Shown piece after piece: positions 32,321 to 41,796 of a DNA stretch of 64,000 bases; positions within the stretch are counted from its first letter, which is position 1, and each line of letters begins with the position of its first letter. Source of the DNA: Bacteroidaceae bacterium (lineage in GTDB: Bacteria > Bacteroidota > Bacteroidia > Bacteroidales > Bacteroidaceae); assembly GCA_017645305.1 (NCBI GenBank), contig JAGCPD010000005.1, positions 1 through 64,000 on the forward strand. The letters run 5' to 3'. The position numbers and the translations under genes were made by a program. Below the pieces are notes generated by a model. The model did not search any database, was not told where the DNA came from, and worked only from the letters and a program-made list of their open reading frames with translations.

Positions 32321-32341
32321 TTAACGTCTAAAGTCTAATAA
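32321..32341. repeat. Three heptamers before the sulfatase gene
   Basis: TTAACGT, CTAAAGT and CTAATAA in tandem, ending two bases before the ATG at 32344. Same family as the CTAAAGT arrays at 19668, 55762 and 57777. Confidence 0.8.
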
Positions 32342-32343
32342 TC

Positions 32344-33915
32344 ATGAATAAGAACATAAAACCGCTTTCTATGTTGGCTTTGTTGCCAATAGTGTCTCAT
32401 GGTCAGCAGCGGCCCAATATCCTGTATATTATGACAGACGACCATACGGCTCAGATGATGTCATGCTACGACAAGACATTCGTTCAGACCCCCAACTTAG
32501 ACCGTATTGCGCAGGATGGTGTCCGCTTTGTAAACAGTTTTGTCGCCAACTCGTTGTCAGGTCCCAGCCGGGCATGTATGATAACGGGCAAGCATAGCCA
32601 CAAGAATGGTTTTACCAATAATGAGCATGGTGTCTTTAATGGAAGTCAGCAGACAATGCCAAAACTCCTGCAGCAGGCAGGCTACAGCACATGTCTGATT
32701 GGCAAATGGCATTTGGTTAGTACACCTACGGGCTTCGACCACTTCGAGATTATTCCAGGCCAAGGCGAATATTACAATCCTTCTTTCATTACTATGGATG
32801 GTAAGACGCACAGGGAAGAGGGTTATCTTACCAACATTCTTACAGATAAGGCTATCTCATGGTTAGATGCGCAGCCGCAGACGGGAAAACCTTTTGCCCT
32901 GTTCTTGCACGAGAAAGCATGTCACCGTGACTGGCTTCCTGAACTGAAATATCTGCACGAGTATGAAGATGTTACGTTTAAGATTCCAGAGAATTTTAAC
33001 GATGATTGGAATGGGCGTCTTGCAGCTCAGCGGCAGGAGATGGATATTGCCTCTGATGTTGATATGACACTTGATTACGACTGCAAGATTTACGACGCTG
33101 ATCACCCCACACGTCTTACTGGTTCTTATCTTGGATATATAGGTCGTCTGAATAGCAAGGAACGAGCACGGTACGATATGTTCTATGATTCGTTGTCCAT
33201 TGATTTCCGCAAGCGTAATCTCAAGGGACAGGCACTCAAGGAATATAAGTATCAGCGATTCATGCGCGATTATGCCAAAGTGCTTAAGACATTCGATGAC
33301 AACGTGGGTCGTCTGTTAGATTATCTTGATAAGACCGGGCTTTCAGAGAATACCCTTGTTGTCTATACCAGTGATCAGGGTTTTTACATGGGAGAACATG
33401 GATGGTTCGACAAGCGGTTTATGTATGAAGAGAGTTTCTCAACTCCGCTTGTTATGCGTATGCCTACCAAGTATGGAAAACCTGTTGCTAAAGGCGATAT
33501 TACAGAGATGGTGCAGAATATCGATTACGCTCCCACCTTCCTTGAATTGGCAGGTGTTCCTATCCCAGATGATATTCAGGGTGTCAGCCTTTTGCCTTTG
33601 TTAGAGGGGCAGCATCCCAAGAACTGGCGACAAAGCCTCTATTACCATTACTATGAGTATCCTGCAGAGCATAGTGTACGCCGTCATTATGGAGTACGTA
33701 CCGCTGACGGTTACAAACTTATTCACTTCTATCCTTGTAACGAGGAGAATCCTGCTGATGCTATTGACCAATGGGAGATGTACGATCTTAATACCGACCC
33801 TACCGAGATGCATAACATCTATGGGCAGAAGGGAACGGAGAAATTGCAGAAGCGCCTTTACAAAGAATTGCTGAGGCTTCAGAAACTGTATGATGTAAAG
33901 GATACTGACAGGTGA
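32344..33915 (+). CDS. Family S1 sulfatase (serine type)
   Basis: A 523-residue exported sulfatase (signal ~1-20, SHGQ). The active-site signature S-x-P-S-R lies at S72-G-P-S75-R76, so the formylglycine would be made from Ser72 by an anaerobic maturase (anSME), not visible here. Metal ligands are in TDDHTAQ (N-terminal Asp pair) and SDQGFYMGEHGW. GKWH supplies the conserved Lys and His. The overall pattern is close to N-acetylglucosamine-6-sulfatases (subfamily S1_11), which would suit mucin or sulfated glycosaminoglycans, but that subfamily call is from memory. It follows uvrA on the same strand with a heptamer array between and faces the GH18-like gene. Confidence 0.87.
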   Translation: MNKNIKPLSMLALLPIVSHGQQRPNILYIMTDDHTAQMMSCYDKTFVQTPNLDRIAQDGVRFVNSFVANSLSGPSRACMITGKHSHKNGFTNNEHGVFNGSQQTMPKLLQQAGYSTCLIGKWHLVSTPTGFDHFEIIPGQGEYYNPSFITMDGKTHREEGYLTNILTDKAISWLDAQPQTGKPFALFLHEKACHRDWLPELKYLHEYEDVTFKIPENFNDDWNGRLAAQRQEMDIASDVDMTLDYDCKIYDADHPTRLTGSYLGYIGRLNSKERARYDMFYDSLSIDFRKRNLKGQALKEYKYQRFMRDYAKVLKTFDDNVGRLLDYLDKTGLSENTLVVYTSDQGFYMGEHGWFDKRFMYEESFSTPLVMRMPTKYGKPVAKGDITEMVQNIDYAPTFLELAGVPIPDDIQGVSLLPLLEGQHPKNWRQSLYYHYYEYPAEHSVRRHYGVRTADGYKLIHFYPCNEENPADAIDQWEMYDLNTDPTEMHNIYGQKGTEKLQKRLYKELLRLQKLYDVKDTDR

Positions 33916-33937
33916 AAGCTAATAAGTCCGATTGGAC

Positions 33938-35287
33938 TTATAGCTTCACCTTTACACTTCTGTTTCCTTCCTTCACAATAACGGTTTTTCCCTTCAATGC
34001 GCTGTTTTGTAGGGCATTCTTACCTTTGCACAACAGTTTGCCATCCAGGGTGTACACCATTACGTCCTTATCAGTCTTTTCAGCTTCCGGTTTGCTGATT
34101 CCCACAGGGTCTTCGTATGTAACAGTAATGCTGTTTATCTGGTTTTTAAAGGTTGTTGTTAGTGCCTTCCTATCTACTTTACATAGCAATGATGTTCCTG
34201 TGTTGTTCTCTTTCTTATATATTCTTGCAGTTGCTCCCTCTTTCAGGATTTTTAATGATTCCAGGTCATTTGCCCTCAGACCATATACAGCCAAGTCTGG
34301 CAGCGTATATGTTCCTACAGGCAGTTTAACGCTGTAGCCCGTATAGTTGCTTCCGCTGAACACTTCCACCATAGCCTCTTCCTCTGGCACTTCAACAGCC
34401 TTGTATATGCGGTTCATGCCAGAAGCCCAGCCATTAAGGTCCCATGTCTCGTCGTAACCGTCGTTATACAACCAGACAAAGCCGCCTGTTGCCACACCGT
34501 CGTCTTTCCACTTCTGGAACTGCTCTAAGTTCCTGTCAACACTCCAGTCGTTCGAGTAATCCAATAGTCCTGCATGTCGTTCTGTTACTCCTGTAAAAGT
34601 CCAGCTGCCCACTTGGTTCAAATTTCCTGCGCCTCCGTCGTAGCACTGTACCATAACACGATCAACAGCCCTAGGCTTAGTAGCCCTGATCTTTGTGCAT
34701 AGGTTTTGCCAGTATGTTTTGTTCGTGTATGGTGCCAGTGTGGTTTTGTATCCCAGGTTATACATCATGATATGAAACTTGGCTCCTGTTTCAAGATCAT
34801 AGCAATGCTCATCGTCGTTGTTTACGGCATCTATCTCTGGCACAGCTTCTTTCAGTGCCTTGAAGTTCTTGTATAGCATGGTTGTGCTACCCGTTCCGTG
34901 TTCTTTTATAAGGTCGCGGATATGATCGTACGAATCGTTGCCCCATCCACCAATAACAATCTCTACACGTTGGATACTGGTGGGTGCTGTCTTTAGGTCC
35001 TTTATGTCTTGCTGATAGTATGGCTGTGTATTTTGGAACACATATTCTCCATCTTTACATATAGTCTCACCGTCTGTCTTCAATGTTCCATCGGTATCTA
35101 CGTGCACATTGAAGAGTAGGATATAGGTAAACCCTGATTTGCGCAGTTTTTCTATGGTTTGGGGGCGACCCCTGCGAATATGTCCGCCAGCGTAAATGCC
35201 CGAGACTGCTTTTATTTCAGTTTGCGATGCAACGGGTAATTGCCATAAGGCAAAGAGGGAAAGTAGTAATAGGTTTTTCTTCATCAT
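33938..35287 (-). CDS. Secreted GH18-like protein with crystallin-like domain
   Basis: A 449-residue protein with signal peptide (~1-21). Residues ~25-295 form a GH18-type barrel: the SxGG-like strand reads VIGGWG (111-116), and the catalytic DxxDxDxE stretch reads D153-A-V-N-N-D158-D-E160, keeping the acid Glu but with Asn at the first inner Asp. Residues ~305-390 look like a beta/gamma-crystallin fold (VEVFSGSNYTGYSVKL, ARIYKKENN). The tail (VYTLDGKLLCKG onward) resembles the short C-terminal tails of other secreted proteins here. It may cleave or bind a GlcNAc-containing glycan. It is last in a minus-strand run after the GH127-like gene (22-base gap). Confidence 0.75.
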   Translation of the reverse strand: MMKKNLLLLSLFALWQLPVASQTEIKAVSGIYAGGHIRRGRPQTIEKLRKSGFTYILLFNVHVDTDGTLKTDGETICKDGEYVFQNTQPYYQQDIKDLKTAPTSIQRVEIVIGGWGNDSYDHIRDLIKEHGTGSTTMLYKNFKALKEAVPEIDAVNNDDEHCYDLETGAKFHIMMYNLGYKTTLAPYTNKTYWQNLCTKIRATKPRAVDRVMVQCYDGGAGNLNQVGSWTFTGVTERHAGLLDYSNDWSVDRNLEQFQKWKDDGVATGGFVWLYNDGYDETWDLNGWASGMNRIYKAVEVPEEEAMVEVFSGSNYTGYSVKLPVGTYTLPDLAVYGLRANDLESLKILKEGATARIYKKENNTGTSLLCKVDRKALTTTFKNQINSITVTYEDPVGISKPEAEKTDKDVMVYTLDGKLLCKGKNALQNSALKGKTVIVKEGNRSVKVKL

Positions 35288-35309
35288 TTTAATATATGGT
35301 AAAATGGTT

Positions 35310-37364
35310 TTATTTGTTTTTTATCTCTTTTTCTCTTGGGAAGGCTGAAATGCGCAGACGGGCTGCACCCATGGGGACAAGGGTTATGGGGGTTGTCTCT
35401 GTAGCGCGGGGTGCATACTTGGTCGGCAGAAAGTCGGTCATACCGGTTGCATCAAATCCCCATGATGGTATCTGCCTGCCTACTGCAGTAAACTCCAAAG
35501 GCGTACCCTCCAAAGTAAAGGGACAGTCATCAGCGGGATAGGCTTTTCGGATTACGTTGAATTCAACGGGTATGTTCTGGTCATCCACGACAAGTCCGTA
35601 GTTCCAGTCGCTTTTTGCACGTAGGACGTAGCAGGGCCAAAGCGATGCATCTACTCCTTCCTGCCAGTGTGAATCATCTTGCACAAACTCATGGTCACGG
35701 CTGTCGTGTGCCTCAAATTCCTCGTCTATCTTTAGCGATAGGGTAAGGGGACCGTAATTGACACTTACACTGGATTTGTTTTGTTGCCAAACGGTTGAGC
35801 GCACTTTCATAGGCAGATGAAGCTTTACCGTATCACCCTCTTTCCACGTCTGACTGATGCATAAGAATCGTCCGGCAGCATCTTCATAGGATTGGGCATT
35901 TCCGTTAATCTCTACAGTGACATTTTCTGTCCAGGCGGGAATACGCAGATAGAGGGGAAATGTAACGTCATCTTCAGGATGTAAAGTAAAGGTGATAGTC
36001 TCGTCAAAGGGGTAGTTGGTTGTCTCCTCCATTCTCATGGTAATTCCGTTACCGACCTTTGCCGTTGTTTCATTGGCGGCATAAAGCATGGTGGCGAGAC
36101 CGTTGTCAGCAGTTGCCATAACAAGATGTTCTGCAAAGTACGGCCAACCCATCCCATGATTGTGTTGGCAGCAGCGGGAACTGAAGGGACTCATGGAAAG
36201 CATTCCTCGCAGACTGTTGTCAATGCTTGGAGCATGGTTCTTCTCATCGCTAATAGCCATGTTTGCCGAGGTGATGTATCTGAGTGAACGCATATCCGGC
36301 ATCAGGGCAGCAGGCAGAGAGTTAAAGGCAACGTTCTCGCAATGGTCTGCCCAGAAGATGTCACCCGTAATGCCCATCATTATTTCATCGCTTGCCATCT
36401 GCTCAACAATCGCACAGGTTTCGGCTCCGTTTCGTGGGTCATAGTATCCGGCTCGGGCATTCTCATCGGCAGCATACATACCGCCGGGCATCTGTCCGTA
36501 TCGGCGGCGCATCTCGTTATGGGCGTTATAAGTGGCTTGGAGCATTTCCTGTTCCCCAGAATAGATATAATAGGTAGCCGGTTCGCGGAATCCTTGTGCC
36601 ACGTTTACGCCGTGATAGTTGGGCAGGTCGCCATGCATTGTCCAGTCAACCGATGCTTTGTGTAACTTGTCAATCAGTGGCAGGATGGCTTCGTCTCCAT
36701 TGCGGTTGTAAAGCCATATCACGCTCCACATATTGTCTGCTGCACGTTTGCTCTGCCAGGCTCCCTTCAGGAAGATGTTATCATTGATGGTTTTTTCCCA
36801 TTTGAAGTGTCTGTTCATGGCAGTCAGTACCCGGTTTGTCCCAGTAGCTTCATAATAGGTCTGCAGAGCCCAGAGCATTGGCATCTTGGCCCATAGGTCT
36901 GGACTATTGCCGTCGTATCCATCTGGTCCGAGCCGTCCGTTGGAGGCCTGATTATTCAGTATGGCATTTATCCAAACCTGAACCTCCTGCTTCATGGCAT
37001 CGTCATCCAGAATATAGGCAAGACTGCTGTAGCCTCTTAACCAGTAAGGAACTTCTTCCCATCCGTGATCGCCTTGGTTAGAGAGCCATTGATTATTGTT
37101 CTTGTCAAGCCAAGCACTTACGGTGCCGAGCTGACCGTTTAGACCATCACGCTGCAGTTCCAGGTATTTACGTAGCCAGCCTTTAGGTTGAACTTTCCCT
37201 ACAGGTAGTTTCAGCAAGGGAGCCTGTTGCAGCGGAGCACGGAAGTTGGTGTAGTTTACGCTTGTTGCATTGCGGTCGGGGCTTTCAACCACCGTGATTG
37301 ATGTCTGTGCCCGGTTGCCAATTGATGGAAATAATAGAATAAGAAGTTGTAGAATTCTTTTCAT
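35310..37364 (-). CDS. GH127-like (DUF1680) glycoside hydrolase
   Basis: A 684-residue exported protein (signal ~1-19, NRAQ) of the DUF1680/GH127 type, whose characterised members are beta-L-arabinofuranosidases. It has the (alpha/alpha)6 barrel pattern (EEVPYWLRGYSSLAYIL, LWALQTYYEATG), the segment GAETCAIVEQ with a Glu and Cys expected at the active site, and the double Cys in SSRCCQHNHG that helps bind zinc in GH127. The C-terminal third is beta-sandwich. Natural substrates may be arabinose-containing plant glycans, although related families (GH137, GH142, GH146) differ in specificity. It lies between a small secreted protein and the GH18-like gene in one minus-strand run. Confidence 0.8.
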   Translation of the reverse strand: MKRILQLLILLFPSIGNRAQTSITVVESPDRNATSVNYTNFRAPLQQAPLLKLPVGKVQPKGWLRKYLELQRDGLNGQLGTVSAWLDKNNNQWLSNQGDHGWEEVPYWLRGYSSLAYILDDDAMKQEVQVWINAILNNQASNGRLGPDGYDGNSPDLWAKMPMLWALQTYYEATGTNRVLTAMNRHFKWEKTINDNIFLKGAWQSKRAADNMWSVIWLYNRNGDEAILPLIDKLHKASVDWTMHGDLPNYHGVNVAQGFREPATYYIYSGEQEMLQATYNAHNEMRRRYGQMPGGMYAADENARAGYYDPRNGAETCAIVEQMASDEIMMGITGDIFWADHCENVAFNSLPAALMPDMRSLRYITSANMAISDEKNHAPSIDNSLRGMLSMSPFSSRCCQHNHGMGWPYFAEHLVMATADNGLATMLYAANETTAKVGNGITMRMEETTNYPFDETITFTLHPEDDVTFPLYLRIPAWTENVTVEINGNAQSYEDAAGRFLCISQTWKEGDTVKLHLPMKVRSTVWQQNKSSVSVNYGPLTLSLKIDEEFEAHDSRDHEFVQDDSHWQEGVDASLWPCYVLRAKSDWNYGLVVDDQNIPVEFNVIRKAYPADDCPFTLEGTPLEFTAVGRQIPSWGFDATGMTDFLPTKYAPRATETTPITLVPMGAARLRISAFPREKEIKNK

Positions 37365-37377
37365 AAGGGGATGTTGG

Positions 37378-38082
37378 TTATTTGTTTAAAATCTTTTTAC
37401 CTTTTATAATAGCTATACCTTTGCCTATGCCGGGAAGCCGTTGTCCCTGCAAATTATAGATGCCCTCTTTCTCTTCCGCAGTTGTTTGGATATTGCTGAT
37501 GTCTGTGAGCAAGCGGTCTGGGTCGTATGTTACATTCAACCCGTAATCAATGTGCCCACCGCCTTCACCTTGCTGCACCGAAACACACAATACGTTGTCT
37601 CCCTCAACCAGAAGTTTCTTCCTCGCAGCCGGAATGCGGAAGGTGGCATAGTTGTTGTCATTCCAGCCGGAGGCAGAAGTCAGAAGGGTGCCGTTAAGCC
37701 AGAGTTTCGGGTTCTCGTCATAGCTGTAGGTCAGATTTAACGTGCCTATTTCAATCTTCATAAGGTCTTCGGCAGTCAGTGTGAAATGTCGACGTATCAA
37801 AATGGGATGTACTGTACTCTGCCATTGTGTAACCAGGAACTTGTTCTCGTCTATGCTGAACGGTCCTACACCTTCCTGCCAATAACTCTCGTCTTCGTCC
37901 AGGGAATGCCACTTGGCTTTCTCTGCCACAGAGATGTCTGTGTTATAGTTCAGCTCATAGAATAGGCAAGGCCAGAAACCCTCACCGCTGTCAACGGTAT
38001 TTAGGATGTATTCTGTTACTGTTTTGGCAGTTCCTGCGATGGTAGTGGCGCAAAAAAAGACAAGTATAAGGAATGGCTTCAT
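37378..38082 (-). CDS. Small secreted beta-sandwich protein with C-terminal tail
   Basis: A 234-residue protein with signal peptide (~1-19). Residues ~25-190 form a galactose-binding-like beta-sandwich: NPKLWLNGTLL and VEGDNVLCVSVQQGEGG recall sugar-binding domains of beta-galactosidases. The end has the tail pattern IYNLQGQRLPGIGKG found on other secreted proteins in this window. No catalytic residues are recognised. The segment ESYWQEGVGPF has an echo, SHWQEGVDASL, in the neighbouring GH127-like protein, 13 bases downstream, so the two may share a structural element or origin. It is probably a carbohydrate-binding partner of that enzyme. Confidence 0.6.
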   Translation of the reverse strand: MKPFLILVFFCATTIAGTAKTVTEYILNTVDSGEGFWPCLFYELNYNTDISVAEKAKWHSLDEDESYWQEGVGPFSIDENKFLVTQWQSTVHPILIRRHFTLTAEDLMKIEIGTLNLTYSYDENPKLWLNGTLLTSASGWNDNNYATFRIPAARKKLLVEGDNVLCVSVQQGEGGGHIDYGLNVTYDPDRLLTDISNIQTTAEEKEGIYNLQGQRLPGIGKGIAIIKGKKILNK

Positions 38083-38143
38083 GTTGCAAATTTCTCATTA
38101 GTTTTATGTGTAACGACTATTAATTCATTTTTGGAGTCTATAA

Positions 38144-40894
38144 TTATTCATATGCAAAATTGATAATGATTTCAAACAGGGGTGAAACGGTCTTTGCCGA
38201 ATATCCCCGATATTTCTCATAGTATGTTCCTCTCAACTTTTCACATTTCATGGAGAATGTTTCGCCTAAGAGCCCTGTATCTTCACGGCGCCAATAATCA
38301 CCCCAATAGTACTTGTGTTGTAAAATGCCGTCCATGGAACCGCTGACGGAACATCTTGCTTCCATCTCATTTTCTTGCTCATAGGAAGCGGAGTAGGAGA
38401 TCTGACTGTTCTTGATTTCAAATGTATTTGACTGTTTCCTGCAAACGATGTCGAACGAAATGTGAGCCTTTTTCTTTTCACCCTCATAATCAGCGACAAC
38501 ATGCCATCCCCCATTTGGAAAGTCATTAGACCGTGATAATCGGGTTATGGTGGTGTTGGGCTTCACATCATATAGATTCAGTTCTGCTATTCCCGACCAA
38601 AGGGACTCTTCCAAGGCAGAATATATTATTGTTGATATGGAAATATTGGTCAGTACAGGATCCTGGGGACACGGCAGCGTAAATGTCTTCATTTCGAAGG
38701 GCCAGGAGTATGTCTTGTCCTGAATCTTTTTCTCGACACCAAGGACGTATCCGTATTTTAAAGTGTCAATAGGGTGATAGTACTTCTCATAGTTCTCCAA
38801 GTTAACGGTTGCTGTTAAGGTTTTCTTGCCATTCTCGCCGTCAGCACCGCCCCCCTGGAATTTCAAATAGGATGGTGGATTATGATAGTAGTCCGTGTTG
38901 TATTCATAGGGATTGTTATAGTTTGGGGAGTAGTTTATCGAGTCGATATATCCTGTCAGTCTGACTGGGGTCTTTACGGTTCCGTCCCATGTGGTTACCC
39001 AAGTGTTACCGTTTGCTTCAAATATGGGTTCTGTATTAAAGTCGTAGGAGTTGGGGGCAAAAAGATAACATCCGTTCAATAAGACAAAGGGTACGGCTCT
39101 CTTCTTTTGTCCCATATCTCCCATGCTTTTGCCTATCAGATATGGGATTTCGTACTTCGGCCATAGTCTTTTATCCAATTTCTGGCCAAAAAGCTGAGCA
39201 AAATGGTAATACATCTTTAATCCGCCATGACCGGTGAACTCGTTATAGTCAATTGTGTTGTCTTCCTTTACGTCAAATAGCGCTACACCTACATCGACTG
39301 GCTTGATGACGTATCCTGACGGCTTGAACGCAATTGCACGGCAATTCACCAATTCACCGCCTATTAGTGTAATGGTATCATAGTCGGCCACATCGTCAAA
39401 CTCGGGCACAAAACTGGCATCGAAGGGTGGGAAGATACTTGTACTGCCGTCGGCCAGCGTCACTTCCTTTTTACCGCTGAACGCTGTTTTCACAGTGCCT
39501 TTTACCTCATAGTCGGCATCAAGCAGGTGCATTTGCAACGTAATGTTTTTCAGCTGGGTATAGGCAGCCGTACTAAGCCACGGCATCGTAGTCATGTCGA
39601 GTGTGAAGTCGGCAGCCAGCTTCGGTCCCACGAACCATTGTCCGCCAATCTCTGAGTCGAAGATTTTTTTCAGAACGGGCAGACTCTTGAATTTCATGGG
39701 GTAGAGCATACCGCCCTGTACAAAGCCATTGAGCGACATGGTGACTTTGGAACCGCTATTATCAACTGACTCGAAGGCACTTCCATCGTCCGAGTTTCCA
39801 AAGCCCATCGTTAAGCTGGGCACCCAGTTGTTGATTTCAAGCCTCGACCACATTGCTCCTTTCAGTTTGGGAGAATTCAGCCTGAAGTTGACATGGGCTT
39901 CGCCACGTAGAAAAGCGTCGGGTGTTATGTCGAGCATGATAATAGGGCAGGTTGCGGGGATGGGTACGCCACCCACCAATCCGCCTATGCCTCCGGGAAA
40001 GAAGTCCATGATTTTTCCGTCTATGGTGAAACTAAGCCCCACGCCGAAATCCAGTTTGGAATGGATACTGATGTATTTGTCTCCCCAAAGCGACAGGTTC
40101 CATGCTGTTTTAAGATGCAGCTTGCCCTCAATAGAAGGGTCAACTGTCATTGTCAAGTCATCACTATAGTAGAGCGGCAGGTGTCCGCTCAGCGAAAAGT
40201 TGAAGATGTCGCCTTCCCAGGTTCCTTCTGCCTTACGACGGAATCGGCCGACATTGAGGTCGGGACAGCCTGCCACTCGGCGGCGCACCATGTTTCCTGT
40301 ATCGTCATAGCTATATTCCTCGATAGATACAAACTGCTGGAAGATGTCGGTGATATCGGTGATGGGTTCACACTGCACTTGGTAATCTGTCTCATATTCG
40401 TTGCTGTAAACCTTGGTGATGCTCACCACCTTGCCCGACCATCCTTCTTCCGGATCAAAATTGACAAATACGTCGCCTACATGTGGCAATTCGTCTTCAG
40501 TCACACTCAGCCAACTTGGCACATATACAGAAAAGAAACTATCATATTCGTACCAAGTGATGCCGTATCGTTGCTCATCAACCCTACGAAGTTTAGGATT
40601 GTATCGTATCTCAGGTTGCACAAAGCCTATGCTGTCGATTGCAGAGAGCATGATACGGTAGGTGGAATCGACCGTTACAATCTCCTGCGTCACGAAAACA
40701 TCATACTCCACACCTGCAGTATCTGTCTTAGAATACGACATTTTCAACACCTCGTCATAAAAGAATCCGTCAAAGTGCCCGTCATTCTGGTAGATGTAGA
40801 ACGCCGCGTTTTCATCTTGCGCCCTCAGTTCATTGAACACTGAGCACAATGCATTGAACATTGCAAATAAAAAGAGAATCTTCAGTCCTTTCAT
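38144..40894 (-). CDS. Large uncharacterised secreted protein (family paralogous to 52816-55479)
   Basis: 916 residues, signal peptide ~1-26 (RAQ|DENAAF). I do not know its function. Residues ~27-95 match an N-terminal module (FYIYQNDGHF, then IDSIGFVQPE) that I remember from many secreted Prevotella and Bacteroides proteins. The rest is beta-rich with long conserved blocks (TEDELPHVGDVFVNFDPEEG, SIEGKLHLKT, KKRAVPFVLL) and no catalytic motif I recognise. The end INFAYE is aromatic. A second copy of the whole protein lies 12 kb away in opposite orientation. The signal peptide contains a stretch (MFNALCSVFNEL) encoded by decayed seven-base repeats (40823-40864). It may be transcribed together with the GH127-like genes downstream (61-base gap). 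Confidence 0.7.
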   Translation of the reverse strand: MKGLKILFLFAMFNALCSVFNELRAQDENAAFYIYQNDGHFDGFFYDEVLKMSYSKTDTAGVEYDVFVTQEIVTVDSTYRIMLSAIDSIGFVQPEIRYNPKLRRVDEQRYGITWYEYDSFFSVYVPSWLSVTEDELPHVGDVFVNFDPEEGWSGKVVSITKVYSNEYETDYQVQCEPITDITDIFQQFVSIEEYSYDDTGNMVRRRVAGCPDLNVGRFRRKAEGTWEGDIFNFSLSGHLPLYYSDDLTMTVDPSIEGKLHLKTAWNLSLWGDKYISIHSKLDFGVGLSFTIDGKIMDFFPGGIGGLVGGVPIPATCPIIMLDITPDAFLRGEAHVNFRLNSPKLKGAMWSRLEINNWVPSLTMGFGNSDDGSAFESVDNSGSKVTMSLNGFVQGGMLYPMKFKSLPVLKKIFDSEIGGQWFVGPKLAADFTLDMTTMPWLSTAAYTQLKNITLQMHLLDADYEVKGTVKTAFSGKKEVTLADGSTSIFPPFDASFVPEFDDVADYDTITLIGGELVNCRAIAFKPSGYVIKPVDVGVALFDVKEDNTIDYNEFTGHGGLKMYYHFAQLFGQKLDKRLWPKYEIPYLIGKSMGDMGQKKRAVPFVLLNGCYLFAPNSYDFNTEPIFEANGNTWVTTWDGTVKTPVRLTGYIDSINYSPNYNNPYEYNTDYYHNPPSYLKFQGGGADGENGKKTLTATVNLENYEKYYHPIDTLKYGYVLGVEKKIQDKTYSWPFEMKTFTLPCPQDPVLTNISISTIIYSALEESLWSGIAELNLYDVKPNTTITRLSRSNDFPNGGWHVVADYEGEKKKAHISFDIVCRKQSNTFEIKNSQISYSASYEQENEMEARCSVSGSMDGILQHKYYWGDYWRREDTGLLGETFSMKCEKLRGTYYEKYRGYSAKTVSPLFEIIINFAYE
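40823..40864 (-). repeat. Decayed heptamer array inside a signal peptide
   Basis: Read on the minus strand in steps of seven this is GCAATGT, TCAATGC, ATTGTGC, TCAGTGT, TCAATGA, ACTGAGG. It encodes the second half of the signal peptide. The paralogue at 52816 has an ordinary sequence there. Confidence 0.4.
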
Positions 40895-41082
40895 GTGAAT
40901 GGTTATCTTACGTTTGTCATTTTCGGGTGTAAAGGAACGAAAAAATAATGAGACTGCAAAATATATTTATATTTTTGTTAAAAAGAAGAGGTCCCACAGA
41001 AAAGTATTTCTTGTCTTATTGGGATGGTTAACTTTGTTTGCCATTTTTTTTCTTCTTTTTCCATAAATTGTTGTTCTTAAAT

Positions 41083-41113
41083 TTGCGAACATCGGATATT
41101 ATATTTAATTTTG
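41083..41113 (+). promoter_or_regulatory. Promoter of the toxin-antitoxin pair
   Basis: TTTG ending at 41085, 20 bases, then TAATTTTG at 41106-41113, eight bases before the toxin ATG at 41121. The leader would therefore be very short. Confidence 0.65.
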
Positions 41114-41120
41114 CAGCCGT

Positions 41121-41438
41121 ATGATAGTTACTTTCGACCAGACATATCTGCAAGAACTCTATACAGACGGGAAGACCAGCGACAAACATCACCGCTTCCA
41201 GCCCCAGATAGTTAGTAAGTACGTGAAGGTGGTGAACCTGATGAAGCAGCAGGAGAACGTGCTCGGCCTAACCCGTTTCGGCTCGCTGCACTACGAGAAT
41301 CTGCACGGCGACAAGGAAGGGCTCAGTTCTGTCCGCGTCAACGACCAGTACCGTATTGAGTTCGAGGAATCCATTGAAGAGGGTAAGCAGATTGCAACGA
41401 TTTGTAACATCACAGAATTGTCGAATCATTATAAATAG
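41121..41438 (+). CDS. HigB/RelE-type toxin
   Basis: A 105-residue protein of the RelE/ParE superfamily, HigB type (plasmid killer-like). It has a basic N-terminal half (KTSDKHHRF, VSKYVKVVNLM) and the core strands GLTRFGSLHYENLHGD and SSVRVNDQYRIEFE, in which R and Y/F residues line the mRNA-cutting site of HigB toxins. It should cleave mRNA on the ribosome unless bound by the antitoxin encoded 13 bases downstream. Toxin-before-antitoxin order is the hallmark of HigBA. The promoter is at 41083-41113. Confidence 0.85.
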   Translation: MIVTFDQTYLQELYTDGKTSDKHHRFQPQIVSKYVKVVNLMKQQENVLGLTRFGSLHYENLHGDKEGLSSVRVNDQYRIEFEESIEEGKQIATICNITELSNHYK

Positions 41439-41451
41439 GAAGGAACCAGAG

Positions 41452-41796
41452 ATGATAACTATTGAAGGAATAGACCCAAAGATGATTGCCAACAACCTGA
41501 AGCCCTACAAACCCACACATCCGGGCGAGGTGCTGAAGGACGAACTGGAGTACCGAGGCATTTCACAACGCGGACTGGCTAAGGAAATGGGTATATCCTA
41601 TTCAGCCTTCAACGAAGTACTGAATGCCAAACGTGCTCTCAATCCAGAGTTGGCAATGATGATGGAGGCCGCCCTCGGTGTAGATGCTGCCCCCCTGCTG
41701 GCCATGCAGAACGAGTACGATATGCTGATGGCAGAGCGCAACGAGTCTTTTATGAAGAAATTGAAATACATTCGCCGCATTGCTGCGGTATTTTAG
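41452..41796 (+). CDS. HigA-type antitoxin, XRE-family regulator
   Basis: About 114 residues from ATG 41452 (MITIEGIDPKMIANNLKPY). Residues ~22-80 form an XRE helix-turn-helix of the HigA type, with the family signature HPGEVLKDELEYRGISQRGLAKEMGIS split across the N-terminal arm and helices, then SAFNEVLNAKRALNPELA. It should neutralise the toxin just upstream and repress the operon promoter. A longer frame begins at 41356 inside the toxin gene and is unlikely. The C-terminus (MKKLKYIRRIAAVF) is basic. Confidence 0.87.
   Translation: MITIEGIDPKMIANNLKPYKPTHPGEVLKDELEYRGISQRGLAKEMGISYSAFNEVLNAKRALNPELAMMMEAALGVDAAPLLAMQNEYDMLMAERNESFMKKLKYIRRIAAVF

Noticed and set aside
32344..40894. Calling the sulfatase/GH18/GH127 run a polysaccharide utilisation locus
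   Set aside because: No SusC/SusD pair, hybrid two-component regulator or ECF sigma/anti-sigma pair is present, and the sulfatase is on the opposite strand from the hydrolases.
41030..41037. TAACTTTG box upstream of the toxin gene
   Set aside because: It has no -33 TTG at proper spacing. A better promoter lies at 41083-41113.
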